From: Flavobacterium sp. SUN052
Lineage (GTDB): Bacteria; Bacteroidota; Bacteroidia; Flavobacteriales; Flavobacteriaceae
Reading direction: 5' to 3'
DNA: 64,000 nt
NCBI RefSeq assembly: GCF_028867935.1
Contig: NZ_JAPQNS010000020.1
Location: forward strand, 58,807-122,806
The notes under the pieces are model-generated. The model saw nothing but the letters and a program-made list of their open reading frames with translations, was not told the DNA's origin and searched no databases. Position 1 is the stretch's first letter. Every line of letters starts with the position of its first letter. Shown piece by piece: positions 17,467 to 26,997 of the stretch. The translations under genes were made by a program, and so were the position numbers.

Positions 17467-19086
17467 TTAATGGCTAACAACGACTTTTTTGTTAAACTGA
17501 TAGGTATCCGTTTGAATAGTTAAGAAATAAATTCCGTTGGGAAGCTGGCCTACGTTGAGTTCATTATTTTTTGTTTCCAAAACAATCTGCCCCGAACTAT
17601 TTACGAGTTTAAGCTGGTAATCGGTGATAGCTTCCAGAAATTCCACTTTAACGAGATCGTTGGCAGCATTAGGATAAACTTTAATATATTCTTTTTCAAT
17701 AATCTGATTTACTCCAGTTACCACATTAGGACTTACGGTATAACTATGGGCTACTTCCCCATTTTTTCGGGTAGTATTTTCTTCGTTAGGCATGTACGTT
17801 TTTATGTATTCTACTTTCACATTATCGTTATTGACCGTGACCTGTAGAAACCCTCTGTTCGACATCAAAATACCATTGATATACCCGTATTCGGTACCCG
17901 TGATACTGTTGATATTTTTGGCCGATGGTTGAGGCACTTCCTGAAAAAGTAAACCGTCTTTTTCTTGCTTTCCGTAAAAATGGTCGTGCCCGTGGAAGAA
18001 AATAGTGACGTTGTTTTCTTTCATCAACGCGTTGAGCGTCTTTGACCAGACGGGCCGATTGGTGGCAAAGCCATAGGTACCGTCGAGGTTATAGCCCCCC
18101 TGTTCGTAGAGGTGTGCCACTTCGGTTCCACCCCGTCCGTCGGCCCCGTCGACCCCACCACCAACCAGTTGGTGACAGAACACAAACTTAAACTTTGCTT
18201 TGCTGGTACTGAGTACGTTTTTGAACCACTCGTACTGCCTGTCGCCCAGCGTATAGCCCCATGCTGTTTTCTTGGCTGAGTACCAATAGGGGTCAAGCAC
18301 CACAAACAGGGCATTGCCCCACTCCCAGGAATAGTAATTTTCCCGAAGGCCAACAAAGGTGTCGGGTGTTCCATTGCCGCTGTAAAAATCGTTTGGCACC
18401 GGGTTAGGGTAATAGATTTTTCGGGTATTGGTGGCCATTACAGGTACACTGTTGGCTGTACCGTTCAGAAAATAACCGGCTTCACCCTCGTGGTTTCCCA
18501 GCACTAGATAGAGCGGCACCGAATGACAGGCTTCGTTGAAATAAGGGCGGTTAAAGGCTATCCGTTTTGTGATTTCAGGTTGCGTTTTAACAGGCAGTTG
18601 ATCTGTCATGAAGTTGTCGCCAAGGTTGATTAGAAAATCAGGTTTCCTGGCCAGAATATTCTGCAACGTCAGCTTGTAAGACGCAAATGTGGTATTTGAA
18701 TCGAGGTGAGGATCAGCTTCAATGGCAAAGGTAAAGCTGCTCCCGGCGGGTCTGGGTGTTTGAAAACTACGCTCTGCGCCCGTCAGAAAGCCGGTTGTGC
18801 CGCTCGCTTTATACCGGGTTCGGTACACGTAGCGGGTGTTGGGATTCAGCCCCGTAAAATCGACTTCGATAGGGGTGTTGGCCGTGGCTTTATAGGTATC
18901 CGTTTTCTGGGTATAACTTCCTGCTGTTGTACCATACTCCCAATACACATCAGCCGCTACATCGAACATGATGCTCATCGTAATGGCCGTGTTGGTGGGT
19001 CGACCTAGTATTTCGGTGAAATTTTGGCCATAAAGGATACCGGGTCCGCTCAAAAGCACGAATACGATTAGATAGAGGCTTCTCAT
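17467..19086 (-). CDS. Secreted metallophosphoesterase with T9SS sorting domain
   Basis: A 539-residue calcineurin-like phosphoesterase. The ATG at 19086 begins the signal peptide (MRSLYLIVFVLLSGP...LYGQN); the ATG 30 bases upstream overlaps the preceding gene. A fibronectin-like N-terminal domain (about 25-115), as in purple acid phosphatases, precedes the catalytic core with EADPHLD, NLGDNF, VLGNHEGE, FCHQLVG and FFHGHDHFYG. The last 75 residues are a type A T9SS domain (VYPNAANDLVKVEF to NKKVVVSH). It is a tandem paralogue of the upstream gene, 13 bases away. Substrate unknown. Confidence 0.9.
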   Translation of the reverse strand: MRSLYLIVFVLLSGPGILYGQNFTEILGRPTNTAITMSIMFDVAADVYWEYGTTAGSYTQKTDTYKATANTPIEVDFTGLNPNTRYVYRTRYKASGTTGFLTGAERSFQTPRPAGSSFTFAIEADPHLDSNTTFASYKLTLQNILARKPDFLINLGDNFMTDQLPVKTQPEITKRIAFNRPYFNEACHSVPLYLVLGNHEGEAGYFLNGTANSVPVMATNTRKIYYPNPVPNDFYSGNGTPDTFVGLRENYYSWEWGNALFVVLDPYWYSAKKTAWGYTLGDRQYEWFKNVLSTSKAKFKFVFCHQLVGGGVDGADGRGGTEVAHLYEQGGYNLDGTYGFATNRPVWSKTLNALMKENNVTIFFHGHDHFYGKQEKDGLLFQEVPQPSAKNINSITGTEYGYINGILMSNRGFLQVTVNNDNVKVEYIKTYMPNEENTTRKNGEVAHSYTVSPNVVTGVNQIIEKEYIKVYPNAANDLVKVEFLEAITDYQLKLVNSSGQIVLETKNNELNVGQLPNGIYFLTIQTDTYQFNKKVVVSH

Positions 19087-19099
19087 TCGATCAGCTGAT

Positions 19100-20773
19100 T
19101 TAGTGGGTAACCACAATTTTTTTAGTGATAGGTTGGGTGGATGTTTCTATGCGCAGGAAATACGTTCCAGCCGCCAACTGGCTCATATCCAAATCGGAGG
19201 ATGGAGTTTGCAGTACCCGTTTTCCAGAGGAGTCCAGTACGCTGATGGCGTTAATGGCTTGCTTTCCAGGCATCTCAACCCTCAATTTATCGTACGTCGG
19301 GTTGGGATAAACCTTTACATCGTCAGTGGCTGCGTTGTTGTCTATTCCCAGAATCAACGGAACAGGGTTTGGAGTGGGGGTCGGATCAGGTGCGGGGATA
19401 CTACCCGACGCACCGATGGTATAGCTGTAGGCTACCTCCGCGTTTTTGTGTTTTCCGTCTTTCGTGTCAGCAGGGAGGTAAGACCGGATATAGTCAACTT
19501 TGATAGTTTCGGGCGAAACCGTGACCAGCAAGTGTCCGGACCCATCCAGGGTAACCTCGGTATAGGCATCGGCATTGGCCAATACACCTATATTGTACGT
19601 AGAATCGCAGGCCATTGGTGTCTCCTGATACACCAACCCGTCTAATGATTCTTTGGCAAAGAGGTGGTCATGCCCCTGAAAAAAGGCTTTAACCCCATTT
19701 TTGACCATAAGCTGATGAATAGGCAAACCCCAGCCCGGTCGGTAGGTGTCGAACTCGTAGGTGTTTTTGGCGCCGTACCCGCCCCATTCAAAACCTTTGG
19801 CGGTAATGAGCGCCCCCCGACCCTGCCCGCGGGTATGATGACCAAATACAAATTTGTATTTGGCCCTGCTCGTTTCGAGCGTTTGTTTGAGCCAGTCATA
19901 TTGGGTTTTACCCAGGGTCCAGTCCCAGTTTTGCGGTTTTTCGTTCACATCACAATGCCGATACACATCGATAACCACAAAAAGGGCATCGCCCCAGGTA
20001 AATGAATAATAGTTTTCGGGCAAGTCCATCCCGTGGGCTTCTTTGACGGTATTTCCCGTGTAAAAACCGTTCGGAAAAGGGTTTGCAAAATAAAACTTGC
20101 GCCAGTTGGTGGCATACACTGCAATGTTGTTAGGAGGGGTTTGCTTTAGGTAATAGCCATTCTCGCCTTCGTGGTTACCGAGGCAAAAGAAAAACGGCAT
20201 CGAATGGCAGGCCTCGGTCAGATATTGTAACAGGTCGCGATGATAAAAATCCATATCGGAGCTGGTAGTTGTAGCCGGCGTATGATCGTCGCCAAACAGA
20301 TCGCCCATCGAGATCATGAAGTCTGGCTCGCTTTTCAACATGTTTTGCAGGGTGATTTTAAACAGGCTGGGCACTCCTTTTTTATCGTGGAGGTGTTCGT
20401 CGCCCTCCACAACAAACCGAAACGTAGTGTTGGTAGCTCGCTGCGTTTGAAATATATATTGTGGAGTAGCCGAGAATGTAGGGGTCGTGAGCAAACGCCA
20501 GCGGAGTTTGTAAAAATATTTTGTGTTGGCGGTCAGCCCCTGTATCTCGACATGATTAGGCGTTTTGGCCTTGTTGAGAATAGCAGCTGTTTTTGAGGTA
20601 TACGTGTTGGTTTCGGTCCCGTATTCGATATAAAACTCAACACTTTGATCAAAATAAATACTAGCCGTAATAGTTTTATCAGTTGGCCTCCCCAAAACAA
20701 TTGACTTTGTTTGAGCCAATAATGAAAAGTGATTAGAAAGGCTTAAAACAAGCAGTAAATAAAACTTATTCAT
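19100..20773 (-). CDS. Secreted metallophosphoesterase with T9SS sorting domain (paralogue)
   Basis: A 557-residue protein with the same order as its downstream neighbour: signal peptide (to LLAQTK), fibronectin-like domain, catalytic core and T9SS domain. Metal motifs are VEGDEHLHD, SMGDLFGDD, CLGNHEGE, FGHHTRG and FFQGHDHLFA. The first motif has D-E-H in place of D-P-H. A Pro/Thr linker (DPTPTPNPVP) precedes the sorting domain (VYPNPTYDKLRVEM to TKKIVVTH). The pair probably arose by local duplication and is transcribed together. Confidence 0.9.
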   Translation of the reverse strand: MNKFYLLLVLSLSNHFSLLAQTKSIVLGRPTDKTITASIYFDQSVEFYIEYGTETNTYTSKTAAILNKAKTPNHVEIQGLTANTKYFYKLRWRLLTTPTFSATPQYIFQTQRATNTTFRFVVEGDEHLHDKKGVPSLFKITLQNMLKSEPDFMISMGDLFGDDHTPATTTSSDMDFYHRDLLQYLTEACHSMPFFFCLGNHEGENGYYLKQTPPNNIAVYATNWRKFYFANPFPNGFYTGNTVKEAHGMDLPENYYSFTWGDALFVVIDVYRHCDVNEKPQNWDWTLGKTQYDWLKQTLETSRAKYKFVFGHHTRGQGRGALITAKGFEWGGYGAKNTYEFDTYRPGWGLPIHQLMVKNGVKAFFQGHDHLFAKESLDGLVYQETPMACDSTYNIGVLANADAYTEVTLDGSGHLLVTVSPETIKVDYIRSYLPADTKDGKHKNAEVAYSYTIGASGSIPAPDPTPTPNPVPLILGIDNNAATDDVKVYPNPTYDKLRVEMPGKQAINAISVLDSSGKRVLQTPSSDLDMSQLAAGTYFLRIETSTQPITKKIVVTH

Positions 20774-21214
20774 TGATCGAAATTCAGGATTACACTTTTA
20801 CAAGAAATGACAATTTAGAATGCAATTCAGACAGGCTTAACCGCATGACAATAAAGCGTACTAGTTTATTAACCTTTACACTCTATTTTTTAGTAGCGTT
20901 GCATCTTTATAGCTTAAGTTAAACTATTTTTTCATCAAAACCCGGCAATGATTCAAGACGATACAAAGTGATAAACTTGTTGTTTTTTAGTCTTTATTTT
21001 TATTTAAAATATATAACTTATACGTATCCTGAAAAGTATAATTTTAGCATTTTTAGTAAAAATATTTTTCTCTTTTATACAAAAAAATTAACACATCTGC
21101 TTGTAACAACAAGTCTGTTTTTTTCTGTCACATGCAATCTATTGTCTGAACACATCAGCGATGTCGTGCGCATCGACTTAAGACAAAATAAGCAACGAGG
21201 GTTAAAACAGTGCT
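20774..21214. other. AT-rich intergenic region with no supported gene
   Basis: This gap lies between the start of the phosphoesterase operon and the end of the GH9 gene. It is strongly AT-rich around 20960-21130. A 123-codon plus-strand frame (20968-21339) is low-complexity and runs into the GH9 gene, so it is not called. No clear terminator with a T-run is seen. Confidence 0.4.
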
Positions 21215-23800
21215 TTACAACCCATCAACCCGGACAAACTGGTAGCCTTTCTGCCGAAACTCAGCGAGTAATTCGTCCAGATGATCGTACAGTTTATCCG
21301 TTCGGTTGGGGGCCGTGCCGATATGCATCAGCAGGATAAACCCGTTTAAGCCTGCCGATTTTTGCTGTTCGTAGTTGCGGATGGATTGCAGAATGGTCGC
21401 ACTGCTGCGGTAGTTGCGGTCCTGGGGCGTGGTGTAATCGGCATGGCTCAGCGTGCCGGGGGTGTAGTTAATTAGCTGAACGCCTTTCGCTTTTGTCCAG
21501 ACGGCAATGCTGTCATTGTACCATTCATAAGGCGGTAAAAATAGTTTCGCGGTGTTGGGCGATGCGCCAAAGCGAGCCAGAGCCGCATAGTTAGCTCGCA
21601 AATCATCCCTGAACTGCCGACGGCTCACGAGCAAACTGTCGCGTTTTGTCCAGTCGCAATAGAGCAAATGCTGATCGGAGTGTGGGCCCAGATAATGGCC
21701 TTCCTGTTTCAGTTGTTTCACCAGCGACGCAAAAGCGGGATTTCGCAAAAAGCGCCCGGTCAGAAAAAAAGCAGCCCGAACCTGATGCTTCTGCAAGGTT
21801 CGGGCAATGGTAGAGCCTCCATCAGCAAACTCATCACCAGTAAACACCAGCGCCAGTCGGCGAGTGCTGGTGTCTCCCCTAATTTTAGCTCCTTCGAAAT
21901 ACGTTGATTTGGTGTCGGTGCGTTGTTTTGGGGCAGGTTTGTTTACCGGTTTATCGGCCTTTGGGTTACTGGTAGCTTTGCGGACAGGCCCATACTTCTC
22001 GGCGTGTTTGGCCGCCAGCAGATAAATAAGCGAAGCCGTACCGTCCATAGTCGGCTCGTTGGTACTGTAGTCGCCATAGTCGTCGTGATACACCGCTACC
22101 TTGCTCTGGAAGGGGGCATATTCATCGGATTCGTGCAGGGTGATGCCAATCAGGTTGCCGTAGATGCTTCCCCGCACGGGGCCGTCTACCAACCCACCGT
22201 CGATGGGGTAATTTTTCAAGTGGGTAAAGGCCGAGTGCGGATCAGCCGGTGTATCGGCATTGGCGGGCAAGCCATACACAAAACTCGTTCCCCAGGGATT
22301 GCAACCGAAAAGCCAGTCGAAATTGGCCTGTTCAAGGTCGGCAAACTGATCATCGTTCGTCAATCGGCGATACCAGAAACACTGCGTAGCAAACGAGGTA
22401 GTCAGGTTGTTGCTGCACCAGGTGAAGGGCACACCCCGGTAAAATGCATTTTGGCTGGCCCGTTTCCAGACTGTTTCGATACCTGATTTATAAAAATCAG
22501 TAACCGTTTTTCGGGATTTAGTAGGCAGTCGTTTAGCTAGTTCGGCATGGCCCACATTCACAAACGGATACCACTGGTAATGCCGCGCCGTGTCGTTCAG
22601 TATCCAGGGCGTAACGGGCTCCCGACGAGCAAATTCCAGAGCCGTATTTTGCCATTTGGTAGCCTGCGCGACGGTAGCTCCGGCGGCATTGAGTTGCTCC
22701 ACGGTGGCCAGCTCCATATCATCCACATAATTATCTTCCTCATAGAAATACGGCGCCCGGCCGGGTGCAGTCTGGCAATTTCCGGGCTTTTCCAGGCCAA
22801 GCCGGTACGCCGACTGCGCCCGTTGCTGGAGCTTACTCACATAAGCACGGTCAACGTACGTAGCCGGGCGATTTCGCATTAGTTGATAACCGAGCGCTAG
22901 GGCACTGCTTACTTTCCCGGCCGTGGAGGCTACGCCTGTTGCCCGGTTTTTGTGTTTAAACAACCCTTGTGGCTGCCCCGTGGCGAAATAAACCGGGCGT
23001 TCGTAGCCTTTGCCATACATACTGTCCCGTTTGGGAATGCGCATAGACGCATGATCACGGTCGTCGCCAAGTTGATTAAAGAGCCATGTATCCGTAGGGT
23101 GCATTTTCAAGAGCCAGTCGAGACCCCATCGGGCTTCGTCCAGCACATCGGGCTGGCCATTAACGCCTTGCAACCCATTGGTCTGGTATTGATCGCCAAA
23201 AGCCGCCGGAAAATCACGCAGTGCCGCCAGCAGATGGTAAGTTGCATTGGCCGATGTCGTCACGTACTGCAAATAATCGGAGGCATCGTGCCAGCCACCC
23301 GACGCGTCGATATGAGTGCTGTCGGGCATGGGGCCGTACATCGTGTAGCCATCATGGGTGTGGCAGGAATCTTTCAGGTAGGGATTATAGCCGCTACGCT
23401 GCTGGCGCATGTACCGCAAACAAAAGTCGGCTGCCCCGTTATATACATCGTCATCAATGCGAAAACCGGGCGACTGCGCGCCCTCAGGGGTACGCAGGTA
23501 ATAGTGCCCCGGTTTACGAAATCCCGAAAAATTGAGCCGGTAGGTTTCCTTGAACGGGCCGTATTCTCCAAACGCCTTACCCGCCGAAAACTGCTGCACA
23601 ACCTGGTTCGTTGCCGCATCAACGAGGTCAAATGTCGCAACCGTTTGCCCAGCCAAGCTTCCCCAAACGGCTATTTTGGGGCTGCTAGGGCGGTAACCGA
23701 GCAAGTTGATCCGAATAACGGCCGAAGGCTCCTCCGGTTTTATGAGGGAGAGCAGACTGAGTAACAGGGCAGAAAAAACGAGTAGGCGAGCGAGCATCAT
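21215..23800 (-). CDS. GH9 endoglucanase fused to a CE4 polysaccharide deacetylase
   Basis: An 861-residue secreted enzyme. After a signal peptide comes a cellulase N-terminal Ig-like domain (about 28-110, IRINLLGYRPSSPKIAVW). The GH9 barrel follows (about 120-600) with GGWHDASDYLQYV carrying the catalytic aspartates and DDYGDYSTNEPTMDGTA with the catalytic glutamate. A basic, Pro/Lys-rich linker (about 610-635) joins a NodB-type domain (about 640-861) with FTGDEFADGG, metal-binding HSDQH and LFLPPYEWYN. It could both cut and deacetylate an acetylated polysaccharide (inference). It is last in a minus-strand operon, 11 bases after the monooxygenase gene. Confidence 0.88.
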   Translation of the reverse strand: MMLARLLVFSALLLSLLSLIKPEEPSAVIRINLLGYRPSSPKIAVWGSLAGQTVATFDLVDAATNQVVQQFSAGKAFGEYGPFKETYRLNFSGFRKPGHYYLRTPEGAQSPGFRIDDDVYNGAADFCLRYMRQQRSGYNPYLKDSCHTHDGYTMYGPMPDSTHIDASGGWHDASDYLQYVTTSANATYHLLAALRDFPAAFGDQYQTNGLQGVNGQPDVLDEARWGLDWLLKMHPTDTWLFNQLGDDRDHASMRIPKRDSMYGKGYERPVYFATGQPQGLFKHKNRATGVASTAGKVSSALALGYQLMRNRPATYVDRAYVSKLQQRAQSAYRLGLEKPGNCQTAPGRAPYFYEEDNYVDDMELATVEQLNAAGATVAQATKWQNTALEFARREPVTPWILNDTARHYQWYPFVNVGHAELAKRLPTKSRKTVTDFYKSGIETVWKRASQNAFYRGVPFTWCSNNLTTSFATQCFWYRRLTNDDQFADLEQANFDWLFGCNPWGTSFVYGLPANADTPADPHSAFTHLKNYPIDGGLVDGPVRGSIYGNLIGITLHESDEYAPFQSKVAVYHDDYGDYSTNEPTMDGTASLIYLLAAKHAEKYGPVRKATSNPKADKPVNKPAPKQRTDTKSTYFEGAKIRGDTSTRRLALVFTGDEFADGGSTIARTLQKHQVRAAFFLTGRFLRNPAFASLVKQLKQEGHYLGPHSDQHLLYCDWTKRDSLLVSRRQFRDDLRANYAALARFGASPNTAKLFLPPYEWYNDSIAVWTKAKGVQLINYTPGTLSHADYTTPQDRNYRSSATILQSIRNYEQQKSAGLNGFILLMHIGTAPNRTDKLYDHLDELLAEFRQKGYQFVRVDGL

Positions 23801-23811
23801 AGTGCCCCAAA

Positions 23812-25209
23812 TTAGCTAAACTCAACAATACTTGGTTCTCCCAGCGGTTGGGGTTTGGTCATTTCGACAGTTTTGTTTTTGCCATTCATCACCCGCCACA
23901 AAATTCGGGGATCAAAAAGTGTGACTGGCGATTTTATCATACTCATCACATTAAGAAACGCTTTGCACACCACCTCGTCATGAAGGGTAGCCCGCTGCAC
24001 GCGCGAGATGTAGCGGTTAAGCACGTTGCCCAATGTGGTTCGTTCGCCCACGGTTTCGGGAAAGCGCAGGTCCTCGCCTACTGCCAGTTGCCACGGAATG
24101 TCAATAACACGGGCTGCTTTCCTAAAAAAACGCTTGGCCAGCTCCCCGTCAGACGTGCTTTCCCGCAGAACGGCATCCAGCGTGGCAGCCTGTAACGTGG
24201 CCGACGTCATGCCTTGTCCGTACGTAGGGTTGAAGCTGGAGAACGCATCGCCCAGCACCAAAAATCCGGTCGGGAAGCGGGTTAACCGATCATAATGTCG
24301 GCGTAGACTTGATGTAAATCGGTACGGAATCACATCTGACAGGGGTTCATTCTGGCTGATGATCTCGTAAATTTCGGGCATGGGTAACGCTCGCACGAAC
24401 TCCGTAAAGCTGGTTTCGTCGAGCAAGCCGCTTTCACTGTGCCATCCCCCAACGGATATAATCCAGCGGTTGCCTTCGACGGGGAAAATGGCCCCAAAAC
24501 ATTTCTCTTTCGGTGCTTCGGGCGTGTAGATATACCAGTTGGCGGAGCGGGCATCACTCGGGTCTCGCTTGTAGGTGCGGGTGGCGTACCCCACTTTTGC
24601 TTTTACCTCAGTAATGGGTGGTGCTTCATACCCCATTTCTTTGAGCCAGTGCGGGCTGCGGGAACCCCGTCCGGTTACGTCGACCACCAGATCGGCGGGT
24701 AACAACTCCAACTGCATTTCCGTTTTGTGGAGCATCGCAATTCCTGTCACCCGTTTCTTGTCGGTGGTGGTCAGGTGCTGCACCGAGCAGTTGTCAAGTA
24801 GCGTCACGTTAGGCAGGGCCAGCACCCGCTCGCGCACGAGGTGTTCCAGCAGGGGGCGACTCATCGTAACGGCATCCAGATTCATGGGAAAGCTTTTTCG
24901 GTACCCCCCGTGGGTATACCAGACCATTTTATCCGAGAAGTCAAACACATTGGCCCCTGCTTCGGCCAGTGCCTGTTTGAGATCGGGGAAGTAGTCCATC
25001 ATCACTTTAAATCCGCCCGGCAGTAAGCCGTGCAGGTGTTGCGTCTGGGGTTGGCCATGCCGCGATTCAGGCTCCCTGTTCACGGAGTCGCGCTCCACGA
25101 TGGTTACTTTCTGGAAATGATTACTTAACGCGCGGGCGGTCATTAGCCCGCCAATGCTGGCCCCCATCACAATGGCATGGGCGCGGTGGTTTGTGTTTAT
25201 TGTGTTCAT
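23812..25209 (-). CDS. FAD-dependent monooxygenase-like oxidoreductase
   Basis: A 465-residue flavoprotein of the PHBH/halogenase fold. The N-terminal dinucleotide motif is VMGASIGGLMTARALSNHF, followed by VERD at the end of strand 2. A DVTGRGSRSP motif lies near residue 177, and the FAD-ribityl motif GFLVLGDAFSSFNPTYGQGM near 325. Such proteins hydroxylate, epoxidise or halogenate small molecules; no halogenase W-x-W-x-I-P motif was seen. It lies between a repeat protein and the GH9-CE4 enzyme in one probable operon. The substrate is unknown. Confidence 0.82.
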   Translation of the reverse strand: MNTINTNHRAHAIVMGASIGGLMTARALSNHFQKVTIVERDSVNREPESRHGQPQTQHLHGLLPGGFKVMMDYFPDLKQALAEAGANVFDFSDKMVWYTHGGYRKSFPMNLDAVTMSRPLLEHLVRERVLALPNVTLLDNCSVQHLTTTDKKRVTGIAMLHKTEMQLELLPADLVVDVTGRGSRSPHWLKEMGYEAPPITEVKAKVGYATRTYKRDPSDARSANWYIYTPEAPKEKCFGAIFPVEGNRWIISVGGWHSESGLLDETSFTEFVRALPMPEIYEIISQNEPLSDVIPYRFTSSLRRHYDRLTRFPTGFLVLGDAFSSFNPTYGQGMTSATLQAATLDAVLRESTSDGELAKRFFRKAARVIDIPWQLAVGEDLRFPETVGERTTLGNVLNRYISRVQRATLHDEVVCKAFLNVMSMIKSPVTLFDPRILWRVMNGKNKTVEMTKPQPLGEPSIVEFS

Positions 25210-25239
25210 TGGTGGTAGTTGTTGTGGTAGCTGTTGGTA

Positions 25240-26961
25240 CTATTTTTTGGACTTTTGCATCGTTGTCATCTGCCGATGTAGTTCGGCCAGTTCTTTTTTC
25301 TGTTCGATCAGGTACAAGGTCAGTTCCTCGACTTTCTCCAGCAGTTTGGCATTCAACGCGGTCGCATCCATTCCCTGACTGACCATCTCCTGAGCCGACG
25401 GAACACCCGGCAGGTGCTGATGCCGCTCAATGAAGACAGCCACATCGGCCAACGGGCGAAGTCGATACCCCGCTTCAAACACACGGTCCGACCAATCTTC
25501 GGGCTTCGACACCTGCACCCGATACCGGCTCAGCACTACATCGCCCCGGCTGTCCACACTCAGAAACCGGTCGGTACTGGTGGGGGTTGGGCTGGCGCTG
25601 TTCAGGTTGGCAAGCCGTAAGCCACTTTGGCCTTCGGCTCCAGCCGTAAGCACTAAAAATTCGGTGTCATCAGCTTGTAGCTGCACTCGGCTGGAGAACT
25701 TTACTGCGCCCTGATTGCGAATGTTGATGGTGCCCCGCACATCCAGCGGGAAGGCGGGAGCAGTTAAACCGATACCGACATTGGTTTTGAGAATGGTGTC
25801 GCCCAGCACGATAGCGTTGCTGATGGCCACGCGGGCATTGGCCCCAATTGCCGCTGCATTGGTGAGGCCTGTTTTGCCCGGTATGGCATCAGACCCTGTA
25901 CCGACAAATGTGTTGTTCGAGCCCGTTGTATTCGCGTAGCCCGACAGAGTCCCCATGAACGTATTGGAATTGCCAGTTGTATTCTCGTAACCCGCATAAG
26001 CCCCCATAAAAGCGTTGGAAAAGCCTGTTGTATTCGCATAGCCCGCTTGATACCCTGTGAATGCGTTGGATGAACCCGTTGTGTTCGCAGAACCCGCAGA
26101 TGCCCCCGCGAACGCGTTGCCGGAACCTGTTGTATTCTGGTAACCCGCATAATATCCCACAAAAGCATTGAAACTACCCGTGGAATTATAGTTACCTGCC
26201 TGACTTCCCATGAAAGCATTATTGTAACCCGTGGTATTGTATAAGCCTGCCTGAAACCCTACGAAAGCGTTGTAATCACCCGTGGTATTGTTATATCCCG
26301 CATTGTACCCCACAAAAGCATTGGCATTACCTGTAGTATTTAAAAAGCCAGCTTTATGTCCCACAAAAGCGTTGGAATCACCCGTGGTATTATAACTGCC
26401 CGCAGCATACCCCATGAACGAGTTGAAATCACCCGTGGTATTTCTGCTACCTGCATGAGTCCCCATGAAAGCGTTATAATTACCCGTTGTATTAGCGTAG
26501 CCCGCTTGATAGCCCATGAAAGCGTTGTAAGTACCTGTTGTGTTCGAGGTTCCGGCAGAACATCCCATGAAAGCGTTGGAAGAACCCGTAGTGTTGCTAT
26601 AGCCTGCCTGATACCCTATGAAGGCGTTGTGATCACCCGTGGTGTTGGCATAACCCGCATTGACTCCCAGAAAGGCATTATAACTGCCTGTACTGGTCAG
26701 TCGCCCGGCGCTGGTGCCAAAAAACGAGTTTTGCTGGCCCGTGCTCAGGCTGTTGCCTGCATAGTGGCCCATAACGGTATTGTAAAACCCAGTGATGCCC
26801 GCATTGCCTGCATTGATACCTACCAGCACATTTCCCCCGCCCGGCGAGGCTGCAGCCGGTGAGGTGGCCACGTAATTATTCTGAGCCTGCACGGATAAGT
26901 TCAGGCTACTCAAAAGCAAAAACAGGGCTATAGCCTGGCGGACAAGCAGATTCGGTGTCAT
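25240..26961 (-). CDS. Secreted 17-residue-repeat protein, YadA-head-like, with C-terminal coiled coil
   Basis: A 573-residue surface protein. A signal peptide ends LSVQAQNN. About 18 tandem units of 17 residues follow (consensus AGYxNTTGxxNAFMGxQ), expected to form a beta-roll like trimeric autotransporter heads. Next is a conserved block (GKTGLTNAAAIGANARV to DDTEFLVLTAG), almost identical to that of the paralogue at 27441. The end has the Bacteroidota motif AGYRLRPLADV..HLPGVPSAQEM and a coiled coil (KLLEKVEELTLYLIEQKKEL). It may be trimeric (inference). The C-terminus resembles tail-fibre-type proteins, so that is the main alternative. Confidence 0.82.
   Translation of the reverse strand: MTPNLLVRQAIALFLLLSSLNLSVQAQNNYVATSPAAASPGGGNVLVGINAGNAGITGFYNTVMGHYAGNSLSTGQQNSFFGTSAGRLTSTGSYNAFLGVNAGYANTTGDHNAFIGYQAGYSNTTGSSNAFMGCSAGTSNTTGTYNAFMGYQAGYANTTGNYNAFMGTHAGSRNTTGDFNSFMGYAAGSYNTTGDSNAFVGHKAGFLNTTGNANAFVGYNAGYNNTTGDYNAFVGFQAGLYNTTGYNNAFMGSQAGNYNSTGSFNAFVGYYAGYQNTTGSGNAFAGASAGSANTTGSSNAFTGYQAGYANTTGFSNAFMGAYAGYENTTGNSNTFMGTLSGYANTTGSNNTFVGTGSDAIPGKTGLTNAAAIGANARVAISNAIVLGDTILKTNVGIGLTAPAFPLDVRGTINIRNQGAVKFSSRVQLQADDTEFLVLTAGAEGQSGLRLANLNSASPTPTSTDRFLSVDSRGDVVLSRYRVQVSKPEDWSDRVFEAGYRLRPLADVAVFIERHQHLPGVPSAQEMVSQGMDATALNAKLLEKVEELTLYLIEQKKELAELHRQMTTMQKSKK
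25905..26800 (-). repeat. Tandem 51-bp coding repeats
   Basis: About 18 in-frame copies of a 51-bp unit encode the 17-residue repeats. For example, GTTGGAATCACCCGTGG at 26371 is matched by GTTGAAATCACCCGTGG at 26422, exactly 51 bases on. Copies are diverged but regular in length. Edges are approximate. Confidence 0.85.
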
Positions 26962-26997
26962 ATAGATCGGAAGAGTAGAGGAATCGGTATTCGTTTA

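Noticed and set aside
20968..21339. A 123-codon plus-strand frame in the AT-rich gap
   Set aside because: Low-complexity Phe/Tyr/Leu/Lys composition follows the base composition, and the frame runs into the 3' end of the GH9 gene on the other strand.
25905..26800. Regular repeats with a 51-base period that could suggest a CRISPR array
   Set aside because: The period is in frame, units are coding (17 residues with conserved N-T-T-G and N-A-F), and there are no unique spacers between identical repeats.
26964..26976. AGATCGGAAGAG, identical to the first 12 bases of a common Illumina adapter
   Set aside because: The match stops at 12 bases (next base T, not C), it lies in a normal intergenic gap and both flanking genes are intact, so contamination is unlikely.
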